In this document: piece after piece, positions 12,320-23,186 of the stretch
Layout of the letters: each line of letters begins with the position of its first letter
Numbering within the stretch: position 1 is the first letter of the stretch
NCBI GenBank assembly: GCA_045837725.1
Contig: JBEWZL010000102.1
Span: 354,178-418,177 of the forward strand
Origin: Vermamoeba vermiformis
Taxonomy: Eukaryota; Tubulinea; Echinamoebida
DNA: 64,000 nt
Direction: 5' to 3'
The notes under the pieces: generated by a model
What the model was told of the DNA's origin: nothing
What the model saw: only the letters and a program-made list of their open reading frames with translations
The model's database searches: none
Made by a program: the position numbers and the translations under genes

Positions 12320-12569
12320 CTTTAGGGTTTGATTCAGTAGTGATGTCCTCTACACTGAAAATACTTTAAAAGAGCTTTTTTTGCTCTTTGAACCTACTTT
12401 GAACCTCACGAGGGAAGCTTCTAGGCTCTAATTTTTCAGTCGAATATTCATCATACGAGAAAAGCACCAGAATAGACTGTCTGAAAGTCTGCGAGAACAC
12501 GGCTAATTCGTAGCATAAAAAGGTTCTTTGCTCTACTACTGTCTTATCAAACGTACAACCACACCGAAA
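12320..12569. promoter_or_regulatory. Shared 250-bp divergent promoter
   Basis: This is the whole gap between two divergent secreted-protein genes, so both promoters must lie here. It includes an AAAGAGCTTTTTTTGCTCTTT inverted repeat (about 12368-12389) near the minus-strand start. No named binding site can be assigned. The arrangement suggests co-expression, which is inference. Confidence 0.4.
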
Positions 12570-13715
12570 ATGTTTGCGTTCGTCAAATCTGTTTTGCCAG
12601 TCTTTTTAATCTTCCTTGCGCTCGCATCTGCAGCCGTTGTGACCTTTGGTACCGCTACTGATGGATCCAATCGACAAGCAATATACACTTTGGATACTAA
12701 TGGCGCTGTTCTCAGTCAGGGTAAGCAGTAATAATTATTACATGAAGATCTTAAATATTTATTTGATATTAATTTTAACCTTAAAAATTAGTACCTATTC
12801 GCTTCACACCTGGAGGTATTAGAGTAAATTTTGCTGCGAATCAAGCAAAGAATCTGTTTTACTTGTGGGATCCGTGGAACAACAACTGTTTCGATTGCTT
12901 ATTCACCTTCGATTTAACAAATGGTGGATCTGCACTCTCTAGTGTTCCAATGAAGCTACCTATCCAGTGTATGGAAGCATCCGCTACTGACTACGATCCA
13001 AAGCAAAACCGTAAGTGATTTTTTGCTAAATAGCGATCGAATTTTAGATGCTTTTAGCTTATTATGATAACTAATTACCGTAATATTACAGAATGGTTCT
13101 TCGGCTGCCAGATGTCTTTCGTTATTATGAAAAACGGCTCCGCGGCCCAACAATTTCCGCTTTCTTTTTCTCCTTCAACCGTGTCTTACGATGCCTATAC
13201 TAATGTCCTCTATTTAACCGGGTCAGGCGAGTATTATTCTACGCATTGTTAATCTTGATGCCGTTTCATTTTCCAGAACTATGGATCCTAGTTGAAATTT
13301 TTCTTTATTAGGTTACGTCCATCAATATAATATTGCTTCAAATACGTCTGTCACTTATAAAGTGCCTCCTACTGACATCGTCGAGCTGTCGAACGTGGTT
13401 GGAACTCCATCTGGTGAAGCCTACATTGCCGGTCACTTTTTCAACTCCAATCAAAAGACTTACGAATTAGAATGGTTCACTATCGGTAATAATATGAAAA
13501 ATTGGCTTGTGCCTGTTGAGAATACCGAGTTGAAGCAACATCGAGTACTCGGTTCAGCTGCTTATGACGCAGATTCGCAAAGCATCGTGTGGATCGACGG
13601 CCAATACCTCTTCAAGTACAACACGGCGTCAGGCCAAGTTACCGCGCATCATATTACCTACAAGAACACATTTGTTCCTTGGCTCACGGCCTTAGGAGTT
13701 GTTTCTTTGAACTAA
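12570..13715 (+). CDS. Secreted protein, partner of the divergent gene
   Basis: Four exons: 12570-12720, 12792-13010, 13092-13226 and 13312-13715. The product is about 302 aa. An N-terminal signal peptide (SVLPVFLIFLALASAAVV) is followed by a cysteine-bearing region (NNCFDCLFTF) and blocks such as SIVWIDGQYLFKYNTASGQV. These resemble blades of a propeller-like protein (compare GLYSYDLGSG in the divergent neighbour). No catalytic motif is visible. The intron at 13227 seems to start GCGAGT, a GC donor, since it preserves frame into GYVHQYN. I do not recognise the family. Confidence 0.7.
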
Positions 13716-13961
13716 CTGAAAACTTGGATCCGATCAAACCAAGTTGATTTTGTAACGTTCTTTTTTTAATATTCATTAATAAACTACAATCGTTCGCGTA
13801 AAAAGGTATTAATATTGTCATTATTTATAGCCGTTCTCATGTTTCGGCCCGGTCTTGGAAGAAGCGGCAGCATTTTCGAAAGAAGAAAAAATTCTGTACG
13901 TAAGTTAATTAACGCCAGTCTTTAACAAGCTTCCAACGAGCAATGAAAAAAAGAAATCTTG

Positions 13962-14258
13962 ATGGCAATATCTCATCGTCCTATGAATGATACAAATACA
14001 AACCTGGAACAAACTCCAGCCGAATTTTTAATATTGAAAGACGAGTGGATGGTGCGTATCTACGACGCAGAAGGTATCACGCGGAGCTGGTACAATACCG
14101 AACTAGGCCAGTACTCGGGATGGTTTGACCGATCGACAATTTCCAGTGGCGAAACTATTCCTTTATCAACTCAGAACTACGAAAGGATGTTGACAAGACT
14201 TCGGAAGGACTTTGAAGGTCGTATTTACGTGAGCAAGAAAGAGTTAGAAATCGAATAA
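13962..14258 (+). CDS. Small orphan protein, paralogue of the 19386-19805 ORF
   Basis: Single-exon frame of about 98 aa from the ATG at 13962. No signal peptide or membrane segment. The core EFLILKDEWMVRIYDAEG and the tail FEGRIYVSKKEL align with ELFIEDVWRVRMYNTNG and FRGDLCISKSQL of the minus-strand ORF at 19386-19805. The two are therefore dispersed paralogues and very likely real genes. The family is unknown to me. Confidence 0.6.
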   Translation: MAISHRPMNDTNTNLEQTPAEFLILKDEWMVRIYDAEGITRSWYNTELGQYSGWFDRSTISSGETIPLSTQNYERMLTRLRKDFEGRIYVSKKELEIE

Positions 14259-14529
14259 GAAAAATTATGATTTGGGGATTAATCCAACAACAACGTTTTA
14301 TTTTCTGGTTGGGCGCATCTCATGGTGGCTTGTTAAAAGAGAGGTTTACGACATCAAGAAGAAAAATTTATGACGTGGTTTGTACTGTAGCGTAGTTAAA
14401 TTGCGCACTTTTGCAGATGTAGATTTCAGTTAGCTTCGATACTCAAGCCGAAGCGAATGCCCAACAATTGTAAATATAAATTAAGTAAGCTTTCTAATTA
14501 GGTAGTGAAAGCTTAAGCGTTGGTGATGG

Positions 14530-14885
14530 TTAATAAAAATGCTTACTTGGGCGTTGATTTTGACGGGCCCCTGTTAGTGTTAAATTTGCAGCTTTCAACG
14601 CCTTCCTACTTTCATTTTCTGTTAGCTTGTTGAATGTACTGAGAATGGAACTAATAGTAGGTAGAATGCTATTGACCCGTGACATTTTCGCAGCATCGAT
14701 GGCAATCCTTCGCGCCAGGCTGGCGTCGTACCAACCAAGCGGAGGTGACGTTGCTAGTGTGCTGACCAGTGAGCATGAGTGCGACACAGAGGCCTGCAAT
14801 CTCGTCGTGCGTCAACTTGCGACCGTCAGTGTAGCCGCTGTCCATAAACACTTGCAGCATGTCTTCAGCGCTTGCCAGTGCTTGA
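14530..14885 (-). pseudogene. CYP51 (sterol 14-alpha-demethylase) fragment
   Basis: On the minus strand, about 14669-14860 encodes GYTDGRKLTHDEIAGLCVAL, then MLTGQHTSNVTSAWL. This matches the I-helix region of CYP51, where the family motif is AGQHTS-x-x-(S/T)-S/A-W. Downstream the reading frame moves to another phase and no haem-binding cysteine motif or other CYP51 region follows. Only the I-helix portion, under 100 codons, is recognisable, so this is a broken relic rather than an active sterol demethylase. A functional copy would have to lie elsewhere. Confidence 0.65.
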
Positions 14886-15121
14886 TGTGAATTTGACGCG
14901 ATCTAATGCTAGTGAGCTTGTTGAGTCCATGAAAGGTCTGCAGATCTATATTCCGTGATTATAGATGCTTCGCTCGGCATCGTCTGGATGCAAATGCCTC
15001 GCGGTTGCGGAGATCCAGCCAATAAACAATCGAATTGCATTGTGATACTTGTCACGTGACTTCACGCAGCCGGCTGGTAAAATAAGTTAACATTTATGTA
15101 CATCTATATAACACTATTCTA

Positions 15122-15813
15122 CTAATTTGAACTCGCAGTAACTTGTTTCGTCTCCATTTTTGGATTTGACAGGGCACGCACTCGTGTGTTGATTTTTTGT
15201 TTGACTACCGCTTCTTTAAACTCCTCGTACGATATCAATCCGTTCTTGTTAGTATCGACTTCTTCGAATAAAGCATTTTGGAGCTCTTCAAGAGTCATTT
15301 GAGCAAAGAGTTTTTCGCGCTTTAATCCGCTTGCGACCAAGATCCTCATCATATCGTCGACAAAGCCTAAAATAGCACAATTAATGATCGAATAATATTA
15401 TGGCTCTATCGCGCCGAGGGGGGGATTAGTCAGTGCTTCGGAAATATTTCATTAAATTTTTTGAATTGGGCCGGTTAAGACAAGTTACTGAGCAATAAAT
15501 ATGACCTTAAATTATTTACGGAAAATATTTTAAATCATAAATGAGTTGTTTCAATTTAATGTCGGCGAGTTTTTGGCAGGATCCACAAAAATAGGCCTCC
15601 TATTTACTTACTCTTAAATTCTTCTTCATTCAAAGACCCTAAGTGTTTAGTATCGTACGATTTAAATGCTGCTTTCATAGCTTTCTCATTTTCAGGATCG
15701 AGGATCGCGTCAACTAGACGTGACTTGTGTTCAGTGTCTGAATGACTGTTGCCCTACACATAAGGCAATTAATTCTGAGATCCACGCGTATAATAATTTG
15801 TGGTGCTTACCAT
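15122..15813 (-). CDS. N-myristoylated EF-hand calcium-binding protein (putative)
   Basis: Three exons (15122-15366, 15612-15753, 15811-15813) giving about 129 aa. The first coding exon is only the ATG; splicing joins it to GGC AAC to give MGNSHS. This fits the N-myristoylation consensus (Gly2, Ser6), so the protein is predicted to be membrane-tethered. One canonical EF-hand loop, DTNKNGLISYEE, lies near residue 90. An upstream degenerate loop, YDTKHLGSLNEEEF, lies near residue 38 and lacks several Ca2+ ligands. Size and architecture suggest a calcium sensor of the recoverin/calcineurin-B style, reduced in length. The exact partner is unknown. Confidence 0.7.
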
Positions 15814-16148
15814 GTCTCTTTTGTGTTACTGGTGCGAGTTTTCTTCGCGACTAATTTAGCCGTTCAATTTCGGCGGCCGTTTCAAAGAATGCGTATCTTT
15901 TTCCTGAACTGAGACGAAGAACCCACAAACCCCAAATATTTTGACAGCATTTTTCGAGAATTCTACATACCGATTCTTTACGTGAGAATCAGTGACGCGT
16001 TATTTGAAGGCTGCCAGATGTCGATCAGAACTACAGAACTTTCAGAAAGTCTAAAGAAAAATAAGTCGCATTCATGGTAATATCAACCATTTTATTTTTT
16101 TGATGCTAACTCTAATGCTACAATTATGTAAAATTGGTTTGATCTAAT
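15814..16148. other. Intergenic spacer
   Basis: AT-rich gap between the start of the EF-hand gene and the 3' end of the beta-helix gene, both on the minus strand. It should contain the EF-hand gene's promoter. I see no other feature. Confidence 0.4.
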
Positions 16149-17956
16149 CTAAAAAACGATAGATGCGAGGGCTAAAAACACTACGACACCTTGCACAGTA
16201 TTTTTGGCACCAAAAGATTTAACAACTGATCCGGAAGGTGAGGAGCCTGGTGTTGAGGAAGCAGGCGTGTTAGGACCGCCTTGGTAATTTGGGCTGAATT
16301 GACCTGCTGGTGAGACTAATGGCGTGTCAGGACATTTCACAGCGTTGGTAGGACAGTTGTAGTAGCAGCACTCTACAGCACCCATGTTCGACGCGGAGAG
16401 GCGTGGCAAAGGCTCATAGTTGACACCGAGTTGGTAGTCCACGGGCAAGTGCGCCACTGCAGCCAAGTTGTCTTGCACAGAATTGATGGCAGCACCACCG
16501 CTGAGAGGCATGAACGTCGCGAGGTCAATGGGTGCAGCTGTGACATTGATGGCGTTCTCCCCACCAGTAGCAGGCACGGGCATAGGGTGGTAAGGATCAC
16601 CGTCGCCCCAGCCCGAGCGGAACACGTTCTTGCCCAAGTCAATGTTGCCACCACCAATGTAGGGTGAGGCCACTTCTTGGTTCATTCGGAGCCATCCGTT
16701 AGTGGTAAACCAGAAGATGTTGTTCCAAGCGTGCACCTTCTCGTCAGTCGTTGAAATACGGAAATAATAGCCGGACTCGTCGAGCACGTGGACTGTGTTG
16801 TGGAAGAAGTACAGATCTCCTTTGCGGAAGCTATCTTCGCTGCCCATGTGATCGCCTCCATAGTGCGTGAATGAGCCGTCTGCGCCGTTCTTTACAATGC
16901 GGTTGCCGTAGACGTATGATTTACGATACTCAGGCAACGTAGTAGCAAGGGCAGAGTAGTCTTCAGCCTCGACAAGATCCACACCATAAGCACCGCCCTC
17001 TAAGTGATTGAAGCGAATGATAGTGCCCACGGATCTGTCCTTCAAGCCTGTGCCAGCAGCGCCTTCACGCAAAGGACCATATCGATTGAACTCGTAGATG
17101 ACACCGACGGTCTGGATGTAGCTGTTGTGGATCGTGTATGAACCAGCGACTCCGTTGCCATGGATGTAGTTACCAACAATACGAAGTGAACGAGTGACTT
17201 CACCTTCAACGCCAGAGCCATCGGAGATGGTGCGCGAGAAGATTCCGTTCGTGCAGTCGTGGAGCTCGTTGTCAGCGATAGTGATGTTTTGACCTCTATT
17301 CACCCAGATACAGGCACCGAACTCTTCATAACTTTGTACTTGACCAAAAGAGTTTGTGAAGTTGTTTCGAGGGTGTGCACCGCGCAATTCAAGACCGTCG
17401 ATCTGGATGAAGGTTGGGAAGTATGTGTTGAAGTCACCGTCGAGAGTTCTATCAATCATGACTAGCGAGCGCGTTTCTTGAATGTTGTGATAGTCAGCAG
17501 CAGTGTACTTTAAGCCTATTAAAAGGAGTTAGGACTTTTAAGTTTGGGAGTCCTGTCCTAAATTTTGATCGGGTTTGACAATGTGCTCGGAAACGTAATC
17601 TTCGAAATTAAAAATATTATAATACCTAATCTTGCAACAGCGTTCTCTCCATCGATGATTGGACGTTGTCCGTTCGGACCTTTAACGCCACAAACGCGAA
17701 TCCACTTGTCTTCCGTTCCTTGGGCAGTGAGCAGTATCTTTCCACGGTATGGGTCAGATTTATAAAATATTCTAACGGTATCGCCAGCTTTGATTGATTC
17801 CCAAGGGACCAAATCCAACGAGGCCAACTGACCGTTTCCAGGACCAACTTGGTAATCAGTGCCTGAGCCAGCAACGCAGTCGGTGATGCCTGGTAATGCA
17901 AGAGTATTAAGTGCGAGACATGCACAAACCAAAATAACGATTTGTTTGTGGTTCAT
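16149..17956 (-). CDS. Secreted right-handed beta-helix surface protein, probably GPI-anchored
   Basis: Two exons (16149-17515 and 17626-17956), about 565 aa. The start is the ATG of MNHKQIVIL at 17956; the frame opens further upstream but only with a non-ATG codon. A signal peptide (IVILVCACLALNTLALP) is followed by a long region with repeated N-x-I/IxxNxI coils (ITIADNELHDC, LRIVGNYIHGNG, TIIRFNHLEGG, YVYGNRIVKNG, LYFFHNTVHV). This is typical of parallel beta-helix (pectate-lyase-like) folds. A Ser/Pro/Gly-rich spacer and a final hydrophobic run (VQGVVVFLALASIVF) look like a GPI-anchor signal. The catalytic residues of a lyase or hydrolase cannot be assigned, so an enzymatic role on glycans is possible but unproven. 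Confidence 0.75.
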
Positions 17957-18191
17957 TGTCGTGAGCAATAAAAATGAAGTCAAATTTACTTAAGCGATTT
18001 GCTTCATCGAACTTTTAACGGTGAAAATGCACGTGGTCTTGTGAATCTATCTTAGTTCATTCCAATCCCGAAAAACAAATCCTTACCCGAACGGATCCGT
18101 CGGAAATTTGATTGTGGGTGCTCTATCTCTGGCTTAGACTCCGTATAGTAAGAACCGAAGGCAGCATTTCATGGCTATAGCCATCTCTTTA

Positions 18192-19146
18192 TTACAATGC
18201 AGACAGATCCAAGGCTTCAATGTCACGCTGCGCTTGTCTCCTTCGTTGCTTTTTGTCCACGACGCCCATACATGTTTCGCAGCTGCATCGGTAGCTCCAC
18301 GAAGTGGGATATTGTTCCAAGTGGTAATTTGTCTTAGGATTGTGTCGTTGAACGAGAACGATCTTTGAGCTTTCCTTTGGTTCGTCATCTGAATCTGAAT
18401 CTGCTCCAGACGAATCTCGTGATTGAGATTTAGCATTTTGTTCGGTTGTAATGTTGTTATTATTGTTATTTTCGGCATTAGCGTAGCCTTTAACGCCTTT
18501 CTTGCCCTGCTTTCGTTTTTGTTTGACGAAGTGTCCTTTTCTATTAGTACCGCTAACATACTCAGGTTCGTTATTATTGCTGTCGTCGTCTGTTTCTGTG
18601 ACTTTGTTTGTGCCGTAGATTCGGTGATAAATCTCCACTCGTTGGGCTGTTTTATTCAATCGAGGGTCGAATTCCACATCCACAACGCGACCATAATCAA
18701 CTTGGATATCTTGATTATAGTATTAGTATTTGTGGTTGGTAAGTTGATATATTTTAGCAATCATAAAGCATAATTCGAAGGTTGGCAGTTTTTGCATTTT
18801 GGTAAAATTTGAATTTCTTAAGTTCAATATCGACGATAAAAGTTGTTGTTAAATATTTGTGGATGTATATCGACTTACCATCTTGTGAAGACCTTAAATG
18901 ATTTTTATCTAATAAATCCCAATTTTTGTTGGCATTCAAACTGATCCCCACGCCAAGTTCCAAGCCATTGTATCTACTCGCCTCTTGGTCGTTCGTATCA
19001 ATTATTGATATTGATTCTTTTTCTAGACGCTTTCTTGTAACGCCCCAATCGAACTTGAGTGTCTTATTTGTTTTGACACCAAATCTGCCTTTTGTTTCTC
19101 GTGAATTGTTTTGTTTGCGATGTAAATCTATTTCCTCGTGCTCCAT
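18192..19146 (-). CDS. Orphan four-member family, member A
   Basis: Two exons (18192-18709 and 18879-19146), about 261 aa, unknown family. The N-terminus (MEHEEIDLHRKQ, then GRFGVKTNKTL) and the first-exon end SSQDG are shared with three paralogues in this window (36694, 43235 and 44283). The single phase-1 intron sits at the same site in all four. The second exon carries GTNRKGHFVKQKRKQGKKGV, an NLS-like basic patch. A Ser/Asp/Asn low-complexity stretch and a C-terminal cysteine pair (RCSCETC) before a basic tail and LDLSAL follow. It is probably nuclear or nucleic-acid-associated, but that is inference from composition only. Confidence 0.7.
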
Positions 19147-19385
19147 GGTTGCTTAGTGCGTAATCAGACGGGTACTGAAAGTCACTCCACAAAACTTAAA
19201 TGGATTTTCTGGACTGGTGACGAACGTCAACGCCCATTGATGAAAAACCGCTGCAATACCTATATATAGCACATAATCAGCTATACATACGCAGCGTTAT
19301 GCCATATGGACTTCGGTTTAGTTATTACGAAAAAAATGAGTTAGATCATCGACCTGCAAACAAGACTTTCTACGTGTATTACTAA

Positions 19386-19805
19386 CTACACGTACTTCTT
19401 GTCAATATTACGGACGTCTCTCTTTAATAGCCACCAGCCAATGTGGACACAAGGAAATTTTGTAACGAAAGTCGGATCCTTTTCGAGTTTAAAATTGTTA
19501 AGGTTCTGAGCCAATTGGGATTTCGAGATGCATAAATCGCCTCTGAATAAGTCTTGATATTGTTCTGGAAGATTTTTATATCTGTCGCTGTTCATATTGA
19601 TGGTATCACTCTCATACATCGCGGACGTTCCAAAATAAAATGAAACAGGGCCTCCGTACACAAAGAGGCGCTTATTGTGGACACCGTTTGTGTTGTACAT
19701 TCGAACTCGCCACACATCTTCAATGAATAATTCTGAAGCGTTTTCATCCACGCAGTAATCCGATCCTTTTTTTTCTCTATTTCTTTTGTATAGTTTGCTA
19801 GCCAT
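19386..19805 (-). CDS. Small orphan protein, paralogue of the 13962-14258 ORF
   Basis: Single-exon frame of 139 aa, family unknown. The middle, ELFIEDVWRVRMYNTNG through FRGDLCISKSQL, aligns with the ORF at 13962-14258. It has a longer basic N-terminus (KLYKRNREKK) and a 35-residue C-terminal extension. There is no signal peptide. Its start lies about 80 bp from repeat copy 3, so its 5' flank may have been altered by that repeat. Confidence 0.6.
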   Translation of the reverse strand: MASKLYKRNREKKGSDYCVDENASELFIEDVWRVRMYNTNGVHNKRLFVYGGPVSFYFGTSAMYESDTINMNSDRYKNLPEQYQDLFRGDLCISKSQLAQNLNNFKLEKDPTFVTKFPCVHIGWWLLKRDVRNIDKKYV

Positions 19806-19882
19806 AGCGACCTATTTATCGTTTCTAGATGCATGACATTGCGTTATAACCGAATTTCGTTTTTGAACACCCTTAAAATGAG

Positions 19883-20539
19883 TTTGACCAATCGTTGACC
19901 AAACCAAAAAGAAAAATGAATTTCCAATTTGTTCGCTCATTCTCATTGCACTTCCAAAGCCACGACCATGAAAGAAGCAAGTATGTAATATAAGCATTGC
20001 CTCATCATGATCATTCGTGGCAAGAAGGAGTCCTCAGTATGAGTACTCGAGATCTTCGTACCCGCAGCCTTTGGCAAGTACTGATTCTCTTTTCAATTTA
20101 GATATTGCTTCTTTCATACTGCGGATACTAATTGATATTTATTCTTGTCGCAGATTCACCAGACGGACTCAGACAAAGCTCTCTGACTTCCAGTACGCGA
20201 GTCAAACTCGCAAGTAAGTTTTTTATTAATTGAGCAGCGATCGTCTAAATACCATAAAATAATCATAGATAATGTATTGAGCTGCTATATAATATTCTAA
20301 AATTATGGAAGTCTTAATTTTTATTTTCTTAACTCTGACTCGGACTTTTTTTGTGGTCGTTTGAGTTCCTATATTTATAACCGACCTTAACAATAGTAGT
20401 CATATTATTTTTATACGCTAAAATTGGAGTTTATTCGGTGGAATTCCCTTGTTCAATTCTTAAAACAGCTCGCGCGCGCAAACTCGCCCTTCACCTTTGT
20501 CGAACCAGACAAAATTGAGTCCTATCTCTCCGCTAACCA
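19883..20539 (+). repeat. Dispersed ~660-bp repeat, copy 3
   Basis: Plus-strand copy of the family described at 7715-8370. It begins TTTGACCAATCGTTGACC and ends at CTCTCCGCTAACC. It retains the exon-like block ending ACTCGCAA before GTAAGT and the short conserved frame FVEPDKIESYLSAN. No second copy follows in the next 600 bp, so here it is solitary or belongs to a gene-like unit. Confidence 0.75.
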
Positions 20540-21164
20540 TGCTGCTACAGTGTACGATGTCATAAAACGAACGAAGTATGCTTGTTTTGCAAATTATTAT
20601 ACCGCACAGTGAGCTGCCCGCGAAGCGGCTTCTTAAATGTCTTGGTTGGGCACGTCAGCTACATTAGTGTTGTTTTGTGAATGCTCAGCTCATGAACCAT
20701 CAAGCAGATCAGGGACTCCTCTGCAGATCGGCAGAGTTTCTACAAAGTAGTTAACTCGCTTGCATGAGCATCGGCAGTGAGCTAACATTATTATTGCTAT
20801 ATTAACGTTTTTATTGCTCTTGTAGCCCTAAAACAACTCTTCACTTAGCTTTTTCTACGTTTTTTGCATCACTGTCGAAGGAAGCGTTGATAGCGTTATT
20901 TGTTTTGGATGACAAATTAATTCTGCAGACAGCAAGGCATTTGAAAGTCGACCAGATCACCGGTAAGTGCTGTTATGCTCTTGTTGTAACTTAGATTGGT
21001 ATTCGTTTTGGACGATAAATTCATGATCATAAACGTTAACGATTCATTCCCAGATTGCATGAGGCAACCGGTCAAGCATGTATCCGGTCTGACCAACAGA
21101 CACGTTGTCTATCATAAACGAAACGGAGGCGTTTAAATTTATTAAAGGTGTCAGAAGAAAATAT
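20540..21164 (+). other. Region after repeat copy 3; possible small exons
   Basis: No long frame is present. Exon-like pieces with AG/GT borders occur at about 20934-20962 and 21053-21135, the latter reading DCMRQPVKHVSG then NRHVVYHKRNGGV and a stop. They could be terminal exons of a gene that begins in repeat copy 3. Support is weak and no family is recognised. Confidence 0.2.
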
Positions 21165-21332
21165 AAAATTGAATTTAAATTACGATTTGACGCAATTTTC
21201 TTTTCTTAAAATAGCCTGTGTGATTCAATAATTCCATCACGAATAATCTCCGGCGCAGATACAAGTAGTAATTTCGGTAATATATTATTTTAATCGGTTT
21301 TTATTTCACATTGTACAGTCTGTTGGAGGTTA

Positions 21333-22178
21333 TTAAAGTAATAACGATGAAATAACAGTCATAATAGTCGCTGGTATAATCATTACGCCAGAGCTAGCCT
21401 TTTTAGCGATGGGCGTGGAGATGGGAGCAGCGACAGGAACGGAAACAGGTGCTGCAATTGGTACAGGGCAAGTAGTACCGCTGCAAGTTCCAGCGCTTGA
21501 GCACATGTCGTTGCAGTTATTGGCATTGCCGTCATCGCAGGTAGCATTGGTCTGGACGACGCATGAGCCAGACATGCACATACCACATCCGACGTCAATG
21601 GAGTTGGTCGAGCAAGCCATGCTATCGTTATAAATGCAACTGCCGGTTTCGTTGAATACACCAAAGCAGGGTGCGATGCCACATTGGAAGCCAGGAGCGA
21701 AGCAGGTGCCGTCATCACCACATGTTCCATTCACGTACATGGCGGCTCCATTCTGTGAGTAGCGGAAGTTGCAACGATCTCCAGCGTTCAGGTTCGCGCA
21801 GATGCTGCCTTCACAGTCGTCAGTTCCAAAGTTGCAAGCGCAATTTAAGAGACAAGCATCATGGAAAAAGGTAGGGTCAGGGTCACCTCCGTTGGCACCC
21901 CAATTGCTGAAGTTATCAGTCGACGAGCATTCAATAGTTTCCCAATCGCTTTCGTTGGTTCTTTCTGGATGGAAGTGCCCTCCAACAGCATTGCCGGTAT
22001 GACGACTAGCGATTGCGTCAAAACCGCCGTACTCTTCGCAGATTTGATTGCATGTAAGACCAGTAGCGTTGCCAGTGTAGAAGAAACCGCCGTTGTAAGC
22101 GAAGCAGATCGAAGTCGAAGAAACTGCCCAGAAAAGGCAGGAAGAAGCAAATACGGTGAACACGAGCAGTTGCTTCAT
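21333..22178 (-). CDS. Cysteine-rich secreted, GPI-type protein (copy A)
   Basis: Single-exon 281-aa protein with signal peptide (LLVFTVFASSCLFWAVSS). About 240 residues follow with regularly spaced cysteines and several N-glycosylation sites. The cysteine pattern (CLLNCACNFGTDDCEG, then CGIAPCFGV, CGMCMSGSC) is disintegrin/EGF-like in style, though I cannot name the family. A proline/alanine linker built on PVSVPVAAP ends in a hydrophobic GPI-type tail (MIIPATIMTVISSLLL). The gene at 27204-28073 is a close paralogue. Similarity continues into both flanks, so this is a segmental duplication. A conserved leader upstream (GCAATCTCGTTGTGAG) may be a spliced 5' UTR. Confidence 0.75.
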   Translation of the reverse strand: MKQLLVFTVFASSCLFWAVSSTSICFAYNGGFFYTGNATGLTCNQICEEYGGFDAIASRHTGNAVGGHFHPERTNESDWETIECSSTDNFSNWGANGGDPDPTFFHDACLLNCACNFGTDDCEGSICANLNAGDRCNFRYSQNGAAMYVNGTCGDDGTCFAPGFQCGIAPCFGVFNETGSCIYNDSMACSTNSIDVGCGMCMSGSCVVQTNATCDDGNANNCNDMCSSAGTCSGTTCPVPIAAPVSVPVAAPISTPIAKKASSGVMIIPATIMTVISSLLL

Positions 22179-23186
22179 TGTTGAGCTAGAAATGAAAATT
22201 GAATTAAAATCGTTCGAACGAGTCGCTTCATATACTTTACCGACTCACAACGAGATTGCATTCTGGAATATCAAGAATTTAAGTATACTATAATTAGTTA
22301 CGCACCTTAAAAGGTGATTTCGAATTTTTACCCGAAAGATAGAACCGTGGATTGCTTATTTATAACCTTCTTTACTCGTGTAGTATTAATACCGAACTAA
22401 ACTTGACGCTAAAATGATCATATTCAAGACGAAACTTTTCGCGTCCTCTTACGTATGCGTTGTACGGACCACTTTTTAAGATTATGCTGTATCTTCTGGA
22501 TTGAGCGTTAGTTCACATGGATGAATTTCTGTTTTTTGTATTAAATGGACAATACTTTTAATCAGTCAGCAGATCGTGGCAACGTGGCCACTCTACCAAA
22601 CTTACGTAGTGCGCGTCTCCAGAGGATCTTCCGACGATTGATCACCTTCAATGTTATGGCAAGCATTTAATTGCATTGACATATCTAGCTTTTGCAGTAG
22701 TTAGTTTCGAAACTTTACTGTGTTCGCAATAAATAAATTTGCTGAATCGAAAAAATGCGAACATGACTTACTTTGATCATATTAATATAATAGTACTCGC
22801 ACTATCGTGGATATTTCTTCCGCTCTATTCGATATTATGTTTCAACCGCCAACTTGTAAATTGCTTAAAACGAACCTAAAAACGAAACTCTGGATTATTT
22901 TCTAAAAGTAGTAAATTTCTCTTCGTTCATCTCCGGCTTAGTGATATTGAATTATTCTATTGAATCACATGTTCCGTTGGAATCACAGACGCGAACTTTA
23001 TCTTCAATGAACAACGCAACTGTTTCGTCTTTTTGCCTCATCCGTGTTGGCCTTTGGTCATTGTGCTCCACAACAGGTGTATTCATAGAGCGTGTCTAGT
23101 TCTTCTCGCGATCTTACGGGTATGTTCTTCGTTGAAGGATAGCAGTTAAATTAAAATTCAGTTGCAGTGCATTTTCTGAAATTCGA
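22179..23186. other. Upstream flank of cysteine-rich gene A
   Basis: No gene is apparent. The first ~680 bp align with 28074-28470 upstream of the paralogue (shared GAAAAAATGC, then GACTTACTTTGAT). The duplicated block therefore includes the promoter. The rest, 22860-23186, shows nothing recognisable. Confidence 0.5.
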
